Source: Modestobacter caceresii (GTDB lineage Bacteria; Actinomycetota; Actinomycetes; Mycobacteriales; Geodermatophilaceae). From it: a stretch of 64,000 bases of DNA. Shown here one piece after another: positions 35,437 to 46,348 of the stretch. The notes under the pieces were generated by a model. It was not told the DNA's origin and ran no database searches. It saw only the letters and a program-made list of their open reading frames with translations. The position numbers were made by a program, and so were the translations under genes. The stretch is from NCBI RefSeq assembly GCF_000761485.1, contig NZ_JPMX01000091.1, positions 153,027-217,026 of the forward strand. The letters are read 5' to 3'. Every line of letters starts with the position of its first letter. Position 1 is the first letter of the stretch.

Positions 35437-37287
35437 GTGCCCGGCAGCCCCGAGGTGGTCTACCCACCGCCGCTGGGCAGTCCCCCGCCGACCACGGCCC
35501 CGCCGGCCACGGCGCCGACGGACACCGGCACGGGCGACGTCGCCCCCCAGCAGGTGCTCCTGGGTGCCGGCGCGGTCGCCGTGGTCGCCGCCGGCGCGGC
35601 CACGCTCACCGACGCCGGTTCCGTCCCGGGCCTCCTCGTGGTCGCCCTGCTCACCGTCGCCGCGACCCTGGGGTCGCTGCGAGCCGGGCACCGGGGCCTC
35701 CGCAGCAGCGAGGAGGCGCTCGCCTCCGCCGCCGTGGTGCTCGCCGCCGTGGCCGCGTGGTCGGCCGGGGACGGCCCCGGCGGCCCGAGCGCGGTGCTGC
35801 TGTCCCTGCTCGCCGCGGTCTTCGTCGTCCTCGGCCTGATCACGCGGACGACGCTCACCTGGCCGATCGCCGCCTGGGGAGCCGGGCAGGGGGCGGTGCT
35901 GAGCGCGCTGACCGGCTCCGGGCTGTCGCTGGCCCCGCACGCCTCCGCCGTGCTGGCCACCGCCGTCGCCGGGCTGGTCGTCACGCTGGCCGTCCGCCGG
36001 GCCGTCGCGGCGGTCACCCTGGTCACCGCGGCCGCCTGGTGGGTGACGGGGGTCGTCGAGGCCGCCGCGCACGTGTGGACGACGGAGTCGGTCGCCGCCG
36101 CGCTGGTGCCCTCGGCGCTGATGCTGCTGGCGGCCGGCGCCCTGCTCGCGTTGCGCCGCCGAGCGGACCTGCTGCCCCTGCTGGGCCCCCCGGCCGCCGT
36201 CCCGGTCCTGGCCGGGCTGGTGGCCGGGGCGGCCGTCGCCGGGCTGCTGCAGGCTTCGGGGCCCGTCGGGGTCATGACCAGCGGCTACCTCGGCCTGGCG
36301 CTGGCGACGGTGGTCGGTGCGGTGGCCTCCCCGGGACCCGCCGGCCCGCTCCGCCCGTCGGGTCTCGCCGCCGCCGCGGTGCTCACCGGGCTGGCCGTCG
36401 TCCAGCTGCTCGGGTCGGGGCGCTGGTCGGCGCTGGCTGCCCTGGTCGCGGTCGCCGCCGTCCCCGCGCTGGTGGTCGCCGCCCGGCGGCCCAGCGACCG
36501 CCGCTGGGCGCTGCCGGCCGTGGTGGGCTGCCTGGCCGCCGCCGTGCTGCTGACCGAGGCCGACGGCGGTCTCGGGTCTGCGCCGGCCGGTCAGCTGCTG
36601 GTGCTGTTGTGCCTCCTGGCCCTCGGCGCCGGGACCGCCCTGCGCGGGCAGCCGGCGGAGCTGCCGTTGACCTGGACGGCCGCGGCGGTCGCCGCTGCCG
36701 GGCTGGCGCAGCTGGTCGGCACCGGACACCTCACCGGCCTGGCCCTCGCCCTGGGCGTCGTCGGCGCGGGCTTCATCGCCTCGGGCGCGGTCACCGACCG
36801 GGCACGCGTCCGGGCCGGTGGGTGCGCCGCGCTGGTCGTGGCCGCCTGGCTGGCCGCCGGCAGCGCCGGGATCGGGGTGCCGGAGGCCTACACGCTCCCG
36901 GCCGCCACGGTGCTGTGGCTGTACTCAGGACGACGGCTGGCCAGCGGCGCGTCCTGGCCGGCCTGGGGCCCGGGGCTGGTGGTCGCCTTCGTCCCGTCGG
37001 TCTGGCTGGCGGCCACAGAACCGGACCTGCTGCGGCTGGTGCTGGTCGTCCTCGCCGCCACGTCCTGCGCGACCGCGGGCAGTCGCTGGCAGGTGCAGGC
37101 CCCGCTGGTGGTCGGGGCTGCGTCGTTGACCGCAGTGGCTCTCGGTCGGCTCGTCGTCCACCTGCCCCTGACCGGTCTGCTCGCCGTCGGCGCGGCCGGC
37201 GCCGTCATGCTCGCCGCTGGCGCGGTCTACGAGCAGCGACGGACCCGAGCCCGCGCAGCCTTCGCCCGCGTCGCTGACCTGCGCTGA
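35437..37287 (+). CDS. Large polytopic membrane protein, SCO7613 C-terminal-domain type
   Basis: 616 residues, about 16-18 Ala/Val/Leu-rich membrane helices after a Pro/Thr-rich N-terminus of about 35 residues. The ending (WQVQAPLVVGAASLTAVALG, then GAAGAVMLAAGAVYEQRRTR) is the signature of an actinobacterial family of unknown role related to SCO7613; members often carry an N-terminal zinc ribbon that is absent here. The start is GTG 35437, with GGAGG 7 bases before it. It is a single gene that ends just before the convergent GNAT gene. Confidence 0.75.
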   Translation: MPGSPEVVYPPPLGSPPPTTAPPATAPTDTGTGDVAPQQVLLGAGAVAVVAAGAATLTDAGSVPGLLVVALLTVAATLGSLRAGHRGLRSSEEALASAAVVLAAVAAWSAGDGPGGPSAVLLSLLAAVFVVLGLITRTTLTWPIAAWGAGQGAVLSALTGSGLSLAPHASAVLATAVAGLVVTLAVRRAVAAVTLVTAAAWWVTGVVEAAAHVWTTESVAAALVPSALMLLAAGALLALRRRADLLPLLGPPAAVPVLAGLVAGAAVAGLLQASGPVGVMTSGYLGLALATVVGAVASPGPAGPLRPSGLAAAAVLTGLAVVQLLGSGRWSALAALVAVAAVPALVVAARRPSDRRWALPAVVGCLAAAVLLTEADGGLGSAPAGQLLVLLCLLALGAGTALRGQPAELPLTWTAAAVAAAGLAQLVGTGHLTGLALALGVVGAGFIASGAVTDRARVRAGGCAALVVAAWLAAGSAGIGVPEAYTLPAATVLWLYSGRRLASGASWPAWGPGLVVAFVPSVWLAATEPDLLRLVLVVLAATSCATAGSRWQVQAPLVVGAASLTAVALGRLVVHLPLTGLLAVGAAGAVMLAAGAVYEQRRTRARAAFARVADLR

Positions 37288-37371
37288 CTCCCCCGCTACA
37301 GCGGCTGTAAGCGCCCATCCCGGGCCCACCGGCGAAGGACCCCCGGACTCCGAGCACGATGAGCCCCAGGG

Positions 37372-38001
37372 TCAGGAGCCGAAGAGGACCTCGGCGCCGA
37401 CCGGGCGCCAGGCGGCCGCGAGGAAGGACCGCAGCGAGGCGGTGTTGGCCGGGGCGACCTGCGCCCACAGCGGCTCGCCGCCGGGTACGAGCGCCGGGGC
37501 GGCAGCAGCCAGCGCGGTGCCCAGGCCACGGCCCCGGGCCGACGGGTGGACCTCCACACTGGCCTCCCACCGGCCGGCGACACCACGGCCGAGGACCAGC
37601 AGGGCGGCGCTGTCCGGCGTCGTCCACACCCGCACGCCGGAGCGGTGCCACAGCGCCCGCCGCACCCTCGGGTGCTCGCCGGGCGCGACCTCCGCGAGCT
37701 CCAGGCTCGGGCGCACCGGGGCCGGCGGAGCGATCAGCAGCGCGTCCAGCACCCCGGGCTCCGCGCCCACCTGGTCGGCCAGCGCCGACAGGAAGCGGGC
37801 GCCCAGCGGTGCCTCGATCGGCTCGCGCGCGACCTGCGCGGCCACCCAGCCGGGGTCGACGTCGGCGGCCACGACGTGCCAGCCGGTCCCCCCGACGACG
37901 AGTGCCGGCGCCCGCCGTCCGTCGAGGAGGGCAGGCGCCGGCACTGTCGTGACGGTCGCGGCAGCTGGCGGGGTCTCCCCCACAGCCAGCTGGTCGAACA
38001 A
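37372..38001 (-). CDS. GNAT-family acetyltransferase
   Basis: About 209 residues. The acetyl-CoA-binding motif is VEVHPSARGRGLGTALAAAA, with the C-terminal fold ending WAQVAPANTASLRSFLAAAW. The N-terminal half (DPGWVAAQVAREPIEAPLGA) is poorly conserved. The start is uncertain: TTG 38001 is used because the sufT coding region ends at 38019; GTG 37983 is an alternative, and the frame is open upstream inside sufT. It is probably the last gene of the suf operon transcript, but a role in Fe-S assembly is not indicated by the sequence. Substrate unknown. Confidence 0.7.
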   Translation of the reverse strand: MFDQLAVGETPPAAATVTTVPAPALLDGRRAPALVVGGTGWHVVAADVDPGWVAAQVAREPIEAPLGARFLSALADQVGAEPGVLDALLIAPPAPVRPSLELAEVAPGEHPRVRRALWHRSGVRVWTTPDSAALLVLGRGVAGRWEASVEVHPSARGRGLGTALAAAAPALVPGGEPLWAQVAPANTASLRSFLAAAWRPVGAEVLFGS

Positions 38002-38018
38002 GGTGCGGAGCTGCAGGA

Positions 38019-38390
38019 CTAGACCCGGAAGCCGAGGGCCCGCAGCTGCTCGCGGCCGTCGTCGGTGATCTTGTCCGGGCCCCACGGCGGCATCCAGACC
38101 CAGTTGATCCGGATGTCGCCGACCAGGCCGGGGCCGGGGCCGCCGGTGAGGGCCTGGCGGGCCTGGTCCTCGATCACGTCGGTCAGCGGGCAGGCCGCCG
38201 ACGTCAGCGTCATGTCGATGATCGCGACGTTGGCGTCGGTGTCGACGTCCAGCCCGTAGACGAGACCGAGGTCGACGACGTTGACGCCCAGCTCAGGGTC
38301 GACGACGTCGCGCATGGCCTCCTCGAGGTCCTCGATCAGGGCGGACTTGCCGCCGTACAGGCCGGCGTCGGGGGTGGTGGGCTCGGTCAT
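38019..38390 (-). CDS. sufT: SufT-type Fe-S cluster maturation factor (MIP18/DUF59)
   Basis: 123 residues of the DUF59 family. The core is MRDVVDPELGVNVVDLGLVY, DMTLTSAACPLTDVIEDQA with the conserved Cys in AACPL, and INWVWMPPWGPDKITDDGR. It helps deliver Fe-S clusters to target proteins. The ATG at 38390 follows the sufU stop with one base between; the ATG at 38405 in the same frame would overlap sufU and is less likely. It is the penultimate gene of the suf cluster. Confidence 0.9.
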   Translation of the reverse strand: MTEPTTPDAGLYGGKSALIEDLEEAMRDVVDPELGVNVVDLGLVYGLDVDTDANVAIIDMTLTSAACPLTDVIEDQARQALTGGPGPGLVGDIRINWVWMPPWGPDKITDDGREQLRALGFRV

Positions 38391-38391
38391 C

Positions 38392-38852
38392 TCAGTTCGC
38401 CTCATTCGTCGTGGAGAGGGCGCGGGCGCTCGCGTCCTTCAGCGCCATCCAGCTCATCAGTGCGCACTTGACCCGTGCCGGGTACTTCGAGACGCCGGCG
38501 AACGCGACGGCGTCCTCCAGGTCGTCCTCGAGCTCCTCGGCCACGGTCGCGTTGCCCTTGCTCTGCATCAGCGTCATGAACTGCTCGCCGGTGCGCATCG
38601 CCTCGGTCACGCTCTTGCCGATCACGAGGTCGTACATCGCCGAGACCGAGGCCTGGCTGATCGAGCAGCCCATGCCCTCGTAGGAGACGTCGGCGATGGT
38701 CTCGCCGTCCAGGTGCACCCGCAGGGTGACCTCGTCACCGCACGTCGGGTTGACGTGGTGCACCTCGGCCTCGAACGGGTTGCGGAGACCGCGCCCGTGG
38801 GGGTTGCGGTAGTGGTCCAGGATGATGTCCTGGTACATCGACTGCAGCTGCA

Positions 38853-38853
<1 letters not shown>
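38392..38853 (-). CDS. sufU: SufU sulfur-transfer/zinc protein of Fe-S assembly
   Basis: 153 residues, IscU-like fold. The three conserved Cys are in NPTCGDEVTL, EGMGCSISQAS and RVKCALMSWMAL, with Asp of CGDE completing the zinc site. The 19-residue insert between the second and third Cys that marks SufU is present (GNATVAEELEDDLEDAVAFA region). SufU takes persulfide sulfur from SufS and passes it to SufBCD. The start ATG shares a base with the sufS stop (TGATG). Confidence 0.95.
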
Positions 38854-41008
<2,155 letters not shown>

Positions 41009-41022
41009 GGGTGTGTCGCTCC

Positions 41023-41367
41023 TCAGATGCTGGTCGCGGCGAGGGGGGCGTCGACGTCCACCAGGACGTCGTCACCCTCCACCCGGACCGGGTAGACGGG
41101 GACCGGCTCGGTGGCCGGGAGGTTCGTGGGCTGGCCGGTGCGCAGGTCGAAGCACGAGCCGTGCAGGGCGCACTCGATGGTGGGCGCCCCGTCGACGTCG
41201 TCGACGTCGCCGTCGGTCAGCGGGACGTCGGCGTGCGAGCAGACGTCCTGGATCGCGTAGACCTCACCGTCGAGCTGGACGACGGCGACATCGATGTCCG
41301 CGAGCTCGATCCGCAGGGAACCCTCCTCGGGCACCTCGGACAGCGCGCAGACCCGCTCGTACGTCAC
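41023..41367 (-). CDS. Rieske-type ferredoxin inside the suf operon
   Basis: 114 residues. The [2Fe-2S] site is C-x-H in DVCSHADVPL (Cys43, His45) and C-x2-H in ECALHGSCFD (Cys66, His69). It resembles the ferredoxin component of ring-hydroxylating dioxygenases, but there is no oxygenase here. The GTG start overlaps the sufD stop by GTGA, so it is translated with sufD. It probably supplies electrons or acts as an early Fe-S acceptor in assembly; the actual role is not known. Its position between sufD and sufC recurs in other high-GC actinobacteria. Confidence 0.9.
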   Translation of the reverse strand: MTYERVCALSEVPEEGSLRIELADIDVAVVQLDGEVYAIQDVCSHADVPLTDGDVDDVDGAPTIECALHGSCFDLRTGQPTNLPATEPVPVYPVRVEGDDVLVDVDAPLAATSI

Positions 41368-42695
41368 GCGCCGACCTCGACCGGCTGCTCCTCGAGGTCC
41401 GGCAGGGCACCGAGGCGCGCCTCGATGGTGCCCATCAGCCGGTCCTGCAGGGCTGGGACGCCGATGTGCTGCACGACGTCGGCGAAGAAGCCGCGCACCA
41501 CGAGCCGGCGGGCCGTCTCGGCGTCGATCCCGCGGGAGCAGAGGTAGAACAGCTGCTCGTCGTCGAACCGGCCGGTGGCGCTGGCGTGACCGGCGCCGAC
41601 GATCTCGCCGGTCTCGATCTCCAGGTTCGGCACCGAGTCGGCGCGGGCGCCGTCGGTGAGCACCAGGTTGCGGTTCAGCTCGTAGGTGTCCGTGCCGGTC
41701 GCGGCCGGCCGGATCCGCACGTCGCCGACCCAGACGGTGTGCGCCTTCTCCCCCTGCAGCGCGCCCTTGTAGACGACGTTGCTGCGGCAGTTCGGCGTGC
41801 CGTGGTCGACCCAGAGCCGGTGCTCCTGGTGCTGGGTCTCGTCGGCGAAGTACACGCCGTAGAGGTCCGCCGAGCCACCGGGGCCGGCGTACTGCACGTT
41901 GCTGACCAGCCGGACCAGGTCACCGCCGAGGGTGACCACGACCTGCTTGAGCGAGGCGTCCCGGCCGACGACGGCGTCGAACTGCCCGCCGTGCACCGTG
42001 CCCGGCGCCCAGTCCTGCACCGAGACGACGGTCAGCTGCGCACCGTCACCGAGCAGGAAGGCGACCCCGCCGGAGTAGCGGGCCAGCCCCGAGTGGTCGA
42101 GGACGACGGTCGCCTGCGCGAACGCCCCCACCTCGACGACCAGCTGGCCCCAGACGACGTCGTCGCGGCCGGTGCCGGCGAGACCCAGGGTGACCGGGCG
42201 GTCGAGCACGGCCTCCTTGGCGATCCGGAGCACGGCTGCGCCGCCGCTGCGCTGACGGGTCAGCGCGGCCAGCCGGTCGACCGGCTCGGGCAGGCCCTTG
42301 AGCAGCGGGTCACCGGCCTCGACCGAGGTCAGCTCCGCACCCTCGGGCAGGTCGGACTCCCACGTCAGGTGGGCGTCCGACGGTGCGCCGTCCAGCAGCG
42401 CGCGGACGCGGCGCATCGGGGTGAAGCGCCACTCCTCCTCGCGACCGGTCGGTGCGCCGAAGGCGTCCGGGTCGGTGGAGGTGAGCCGCTCGGCCGGCGA
42501 GCCGGTGGGCGCCGGCCCGCCGTGCGAGTGCGACCCGGGGGGCGTGTCGCCGGCGGTGCCGGTGCCGGCCGCCGGGGTGGTCGGCGGCCCGGCCTGGGCC
42601 CCCACGCCGGGAGCGAAGAGCTCGCCGGCGAGGGTGGCCGAGTCCGTGGTCAGGGTGGTCTGGTCGTCAGTACCGGTGTTCTGTGGAGCCGACAT
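41364..42695 (-). CDS. sufD: Fe-S assembly scaffold subunit SufD
   Basis: 443 residues. The C-terminal beta-helix contains the SufB/D family blocks HQEHRLWVDHGTPNCRSNVV and KGALQGEKAHTVWVGDVRI, then HASATGRFDDEQLFYLCSRG near residue 380. The N-terminus is an extra Gly/Pro/Thr-rich region of about 80 residues. It pairs with SufB and SufC. The start ATG shares a base with the sufB stop (TGATG). Confidence 0.95.
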   Translation of the reverse strand: MSAPQNTGTDDQTTLTTDSATLAGELFAPGVGAQAGPPTTPAAGTGTAGDTPPGSHSHGGPAPTGSPAERLTSTDPDAFGAPTGREEEWRFTPMRRVRALLDGAPSDAHLTWESDLPEGAELTSVEAGDPLLKGLPEPVDRLAALTRQRSGGAAVLRIAKEAVLDRPVTLGLAGTGRDDVVWGQLVVEVGAFAQATVVLDHSGLARYSGGVAFLLGDGAQLTVVSVQDWAPGTVHGGQFDAVVGRDASLKQVVVTLGGDLVRLVSNVQYAGPGGSADLYGVYFADETQHQEHRLWVDHGTPNCRSNVVYKGALQGEKAHTVWVGDVRIRPAATGTDTYELNRNLVLTDGARADSVPNLEIETGEIVGAGHASATGRFDDEQLFYLCSRGIDAETARRLVVRGFFADVVQHIGVPALQDRLMGTIEARLGALPDLEEQPVEVGA

Positions 42696-44134
42696 CAGCC
42701 GACGGCACCTTCCATCTGGAGCTCGATCAGGCGGTTGAGCTCGAGGGCGTACTCCATCGGCAGCTCCCGGGCGATGGGCTCGACGAAGCCGCGCACGACC
42801 ATCGCCATCGCCTCGTCCTCGGAGAGCCCTCGGCTCATCAGGTAGAAGAGCTGGTCGTCGCTGACCCGCGAGACGGTCGCCTCATGGCCCATCGACACGT
42901 CGTCCTCGCGGACGTCGACGTAGGGGTAGGTGTCCGAGCGGCTGATGGTGTCGACCAGCAGCGCGTCGCACTTCACCGTCGACTTCGAGCCGTAGGCACC
43001 CTCGTCGACCTGGACCAGCCCGCGGTAGGAGGTGCGGCCACCACCGCGCGCCACCGACTTCGACACGATCGTCGAGGAGGTGTGCGGGGCGGCGTGCACC
43101 ATCTTGGCGCCGGCGTCCTGGTGCTGGCCCTCGCCGGCGAAGGCGATGGACATGACCTCGCCCTTGGCGTGCTCGCCGGTCATCCAGACGGCCGGGTACT
43201 TCATCGTCACCTTGGAGCCGATGTTGCCGTCGACCCACTCCATGGTCGCGCCCTCGTGGGCCACGGCCCGCTTGGTGACCAGGTTGTAGACGTTGTTCGA
43301 CCAGTTCTGGATGGTCGTGTACCGGCAGCGCGCGTTCTTCTTGACGATGATCTCGACGACCGCGGAGTGCAGCGAGTCGGTCTTGTAGATCGGCGCGGTG
43401 CAGCCCTCGACGTAGTGCACGTAGGCGCCCTCGTCGATGATCATGAGGGTGCGCTCGAACTGGCCCATGTTCTCGGTGTTGATCCGGAAGTAGGCCTGCA
43501 GCGGGATCTCGACGTGCACGCCCTTGGGGACGTAGATGAACGAGCCACCCGACCACACGGCGGTGTTCAGCGCGGAGAACTTGTTGTCACCGGCCGGGAT
43601 CACCGAGCCGAAGTACTCACGGAACAGCTCGGGCTGCTCGCGCAGCGCCGTGTCGGTGTCCAGGAACAGGACGCCCTGCTCCTCGAGGTCCTCGCGGATC
43701 TTGTGGTAGACGACCTCGGACTCGTACTGGGCCGCGACACCGGAGACCAGCCGCTGCTTCTCCGCCTCGGGGATGCCCAGCTTGTCGTAGGTGTTCTTGA
43801 TGTCGTCGGGCAGGTCCTCCCACGAGGTGGCCTGCGCCTCGGTCGACCGCACGAAGTACTTGATGTTCTGGAAGTCGATGCCGGAGAGGTCGGAACCCCA
43901 GTCGGGCATGGGCTTCTTCCCGAAGATCTTCAGCGCCTTCAGCCGGCGCTCGAGCATCCACTCGGGCTCGTTCTTGCGGCGCGAGATGTCGCGGACGACG
44001 TCCTCGTTGATGCCGCGGGTGGCCGAGGCACCGGCGGCGTCGGTGTCGGACCAGCCGTACTTGTAACGGCCGAGCGCATCGATCGTCTCGTCCTGCGTCA
44101 TCGGCGCGCTGGGCACCGGCTGCGTGGTGGTCAT
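42695..44134 (-). CDS. sufB: Fe-S assembly scaffold subunit SufB
   Basis: 479 residues, the best-conserved Suf protein. Blocks include [54 protein letters not shown] with the important Cys, and [18 protein letters not shown] near the end. It is the main scaffold on which [4Fe-4S] clusters form with SufC and SufD. No intein is present, unlike some actinobacterial sufB genes. The ATG follows GAGAGGA and overlaps the sufR stop (ATGA). Confidence 0.97.
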   Translation of the reverse strand: MTTTQPVPSAPMTQDETIDALGRYKYGWSDTDAAGASATRGINEDVVRDISRRKNEPEWMLERRLKALKIFGKKPMPDWGSDLSGIDFQNIKYFVRSTEAQATSWEDLPDDIKNTYDKLGIPEAEKQRLVSGVAAQYESEVVYHKIREDLEEQGVLFLDTDTALREQPELFREYFGSVIPAGDNKFSALNTAVWSGGSFIYVPKGVHVEIPLQAYFRINTENMGQFERTLMIIDEGAYVHYVEGCTAPIYKTDSLHSAVVEIIVKKNARCRYTTIQNWSNNVYNLVTKRAVAHEGATMEWVDGNIGSKVTMKYPAVWMTGEHAKGEVMSIAFAGEGQHQDAGAKMVHAAPHTSSTIVSKSVARGGGRTSYRGLVQVDEGAYGSKSTVKCDALLVDTISRSDTYPYVDVREDDVSMGHEATVSRVSDDQLFYLMSRGLSEDEAMAMVVRGFVEPIARELPMEYALELNRLIELQMEGAVG

Positions 44135-45057
44135 GCGGGGGTCCTCTCCCGGTCGATCGAGGGGGTGGTGCGAGTGCTGGCGCCGGCGCCGGAGGGCGTG
44201 GCGCGACCAGCAGGTACAGGGCGTGCGGGGGTGGCTTTGTTCCCGGCCTGGGAGCCGGCGCGGAGTCCGGCCCGGAGGGCCAGCTGCGCGGGGATGTGGG
44301 TCGTGCAGATCCCGTCGCCGTGGGCGATCGTGGCCAGCCGCTGGACGTGCGTGCCGACCAGCCGGCTGATCACCGCCGTCTCAGCCTCGCACAGCTGCGG
44401 GAACTCGGCCGCGACGTGGGCGACCGGGCAGTGGTGCTGGCACAGCTGCCCGCCGCTGGAGATCGCCGAGGCGGTCGCGGCGTAGCCCTCGGCGGTCAGC
44501 GCGACGGCGAGCACCTGTGCCCGGTCGACCTCACCGGCGCCCGGTGCGGCCTCCTCGAGCGCGGACTCGACGGCGGTGGAGCACCGCTGCGCCAGCCCGG
44601 AGAGCTGCTGCTCGGCGACGGCGCGGACGGCGTCCGGCCCGCCGTGCTCGGCGACGAACCGCAGGGCGGTGAGCGCCAGGTCGTCGTAGGCGTGCGGGAA
44701 GGACTCCCGTCCGGCGTCGGTGAGGGCGAACCGGCGGGCAGGCCGGCCCCTCCCCCGCTGACCGCCGGGCGCCTCGCGCTCGGTGTCACGGCGTCCTCGC
44801 TGGCGCTCGGCCACCGCGACTCCCAAGGTGCCCTGTCCACTGCGTGGCTTCGCCAGCTCAGCCACGTGGCCGGCGGCGACCAGGCCGTCGAGGTGCCGGC
44901 GCACCGCGGCCGGGGAGATGCCCAGCCGGCCGGCCAGCTCGGCGGCGGTCTGCGGGCCGTGCTCGAGGAGGAGGCTGCTCACCCGGTCACGGGTGCGCCC
45001 GTCCTCGGCCGGCGCACCGGCGGAGGGGACGGCGGCTCGGGCCGCAGCGGATTCCAC
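44131..45057 (-). CDS. sufR: SufR-type Fe-S-sensing repressor
   Basis: 308 residues. A winged helix near 25-65 ([20 protein letters not shown]) binds DNA. Cys206, Cys210 and Cys223 in [10 protein letters not shown] and FPQLCEAE, with Cys251 further on, fit the cluster-binding segment of SufR. It represses the suf operon when its Fe-S cluster is intact. The C-terminal 50 residues (Arg/Pro/Thr-rich) look unstructured. GTG 45057 is chosen from the start of similarity. An inverted repeat ACAC-N4-GTGT lies immediately upstream and is the likely autoregulatory operator. It is the first gene of the suf operon. Confidence 0.92.
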   Translation of the reverse strand: MESAAARAAVPSAGAPAEDGRTRDRVSSLLLEHGPQTAAELAGRLGISPAAVRRHLDGLVAAGHVAELAKPRSGQGTLGVAVAERQRGRRDTEREAPGGQRGRGRPARRFALTDAGRESFPHAYDDLALTALRFVAEHGGPDAVRAVAEQQLSGLAQRCSTAVESALEEAAPGAGEVDRAQVLAVALTAEGYAATASAISSGGQLCQHHCPVAHVAAEFPQLCEAETAVISRLVGTHVQRLATIAHGDGICTTHIPAQLALRAGLRAGSQAGNKATPARPVPAGRATPSGAGASTRTTPSIDRERTPA

Positions 45058-45058
45058 A

Positions 45059-45070
45059 ACACGATTGTGT
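45059..45070 (-). promoter_or_regulatory. Candidate SufR operator before sufR
   Basis: ACAC-GATT-GTGT directly abuts the sufR start codon, with an outer CACA/TGTG pair widening the symmetry to 45055-45071. Mycobacterial SufR sites have a similar ACAC..TGTG layout. The A/T content here is high for this window (GATTAAGC just upstream on the minus strand may hold the -10). Confidence 0.45.
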
Positions 45071-45205
45071 GCTTAATCGGCGAGCCCGCAAGGAAGGTCG
45101 GCCTTACCTGCGGGCTGCCGGAGAGGCGCGTCACACGGCGGCGGAACCGCCCAGGGGGGCCGCTGCCGGATCGATCGGACCAGCGGCGAGGGGCCCCACG
45201 GTCAG

Positions 45206-45221
45206 TAGCATCGGTGCCGTG
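45206..45221 (+). promoter_or_regulatory. Leaderless promoter of ctaA
   Basis: TAGCAT at 45206-45211, 7 bases, then GTG at 45219. No ribosome-binding site is present, which fits a leaderless mRNA. It fixes the start among several in-frame GTGs. Confidence 0.6.
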
Positions 45222-46145
45222 TCGGTCCTTCCCTCGCGGGTGCGCAACTCGACGGTCTCCCGGCTGGCGCTGGCCAGCGTCGTCGCCAACGGCCTGATCG
45301 TCCTCACCGGCGGGTTCGTCCGGCTGACCGGCTCGGGGCTGGGCTGCCCGACCTGGCCCCGGTGCACCGAGGACAGCTTCACCACGACGCCGGAGCTCGC
45401 CGCCCACGGCGTCATCGAGTTCGGCAACCGGCTGCTGACGTTCGTCCTGGTGGCCATCGCCGCGGCCACGTTGATCGCGGTCCTCCGGTCCGCCCGCCGC
45501 GACCTCCGTCTGCTGGCCGTGCTGGCGTTCCTGGGCATCCCCGCACAGGGCGTGGTGGGCGGGATCACCGTGCTCACCGGCCTGAACCCGTACACGGTCG
45601 CCGCACACTTCCTGGTCTCCACCGCTCTCGTGGCCCTGACGACCGTCATGTGGCTGCGGTCCCGGGAGCCGGGGGTGGGTCAGCTGGTCGTGCGCCGCCC
45701 CTTCGCCCTGCTGGTGTACGGCATCGCGGCCACGACGGCGGTGGTCCTGGTGCTCGGCACCGTGGTCACCGGCAGCGGCCCGCACAGCGGCGACCCCGAG
45801 GCCGGCCGCACCGGCTTCGACCCGGCGCTGATGAGCCAGCTGCACGCCGACGCCGTCTTCCTGCTGCTCGGGCTGACGATCGCGCTGCTGGTGGCGCTGT
45901 ACGCCACCGACTCCCCCGGCCGGGTCCGCCGGGCCGCCCGCGACCTGCTGACCGTCCTGCTGGCCCAGGGGGTCGTCGGCTACGTGCAGTACTTCACCCA
46001 GCTGCCCATCCTGCTGGTGCTGCTGCACATGGCCGGCGCGGTGCTGACCTCCGCCTACGCCGCCCGGCTGGTGTGGTCGGTGCGTGGTCCCGCCTCCGAG
46101 CTGCCGGTCGAGGCCTCGCTGGAGCGCGCCGCCGCCACCCACTGA
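45219..46145 (+). CDS. ctaA: Haem A synthase
   Basis: 308 residues, eight membrane helices in two similar halves. It oxidises the C8 methyl group of haem O to a formyl group for cytochrome aa3 oxidase. The first half has RLTGSGLGCPTWPRC with the extracytoplasmic Cys pair, EFGNRLLTF, and TVAAHFLVS; the second half has QLHADAVFLLLG and LLHMAGAVLTS with haem-binding His. The open frame extends 375 bases upstream through sufR territory, but the GTG at 45219 is set by its leaderless promoter and by family length. It is divergent from sufR. Confidence 0.92.
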   Translation: MSVLPSRVRNSTVSRLALASVVANGLIVLTGGFVRLTGSGLGCPTWPRCTEDSFTTTPELAAHGVIEFGNRLLTFVLVAIAAATLIAVLRSARRDLRLLAVLAFLGIPAQGVVGGITVLTGLNPYTVAAHFLVSTALVALTTVMWLRSREPGVGQLVVRRPFALLVYGIAATTAVVLVLGTVVTGSGPHSGDPEAGRTGFDPALMSQLHADAVFLLLGLTIALLVALYATDSPGRVRRAARDLLTVLLAQGVVGYVQYFTQLPILLVLLHMAGAVLTSAYAARLVWSVRGPASELPVEASLERAAATH

Positions 46146-46240
46146 CGGGGCCAGCTCGGCGTCGAGCAGGCGCCGAGCGGGCGCGACGGAGCGAGCCCGG
46201 CCCCGCCCACACCCGCGCGTGCTCGGCCCTCGGCTCCGGT

Positions 46241-46292
46241 GATGTGCAGCTGCGGCTGGTCCAGTGGCCAGAACCGGCCGTGGGTGCACATC
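46241..46292. repeat. Imperfect long hairpin between ctaA and ctaB
   Basis: GATGTGCA (46241-46248) and TGCACATC (46285-46292) frame a region with further partial pairing (CTGG/CCAG, GGCC). It is in the 203-base convergent gap between the ctaA and ctaB stops and is a plausible shared terminator. No gene is seen in the gap. Confidence 0.4.
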
Positions 46293-46348
46293 GCCTCACC
46301 CGCTGGGCACGCCACCGCTGGCCGCGCGGTGGGTGGGTGCGTCCTCCG

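Noticed and set aside
42695..44134. Intein in sufB
   Set aside because: Known in some actinobacteria, but the coding region is 479 codons with contiguous SufB blocks, leaving no room for one.
46146..46348. Small minus-strand ORF between ctaA and ctaB (CTHGRFWPLDQPQLHITG...)
   Set aside because: The fragment looks protein-like for about 20 residues but has no ribosome-binding site and continues into a shadow of ctaA; the paired repeats there fit a terminator better.
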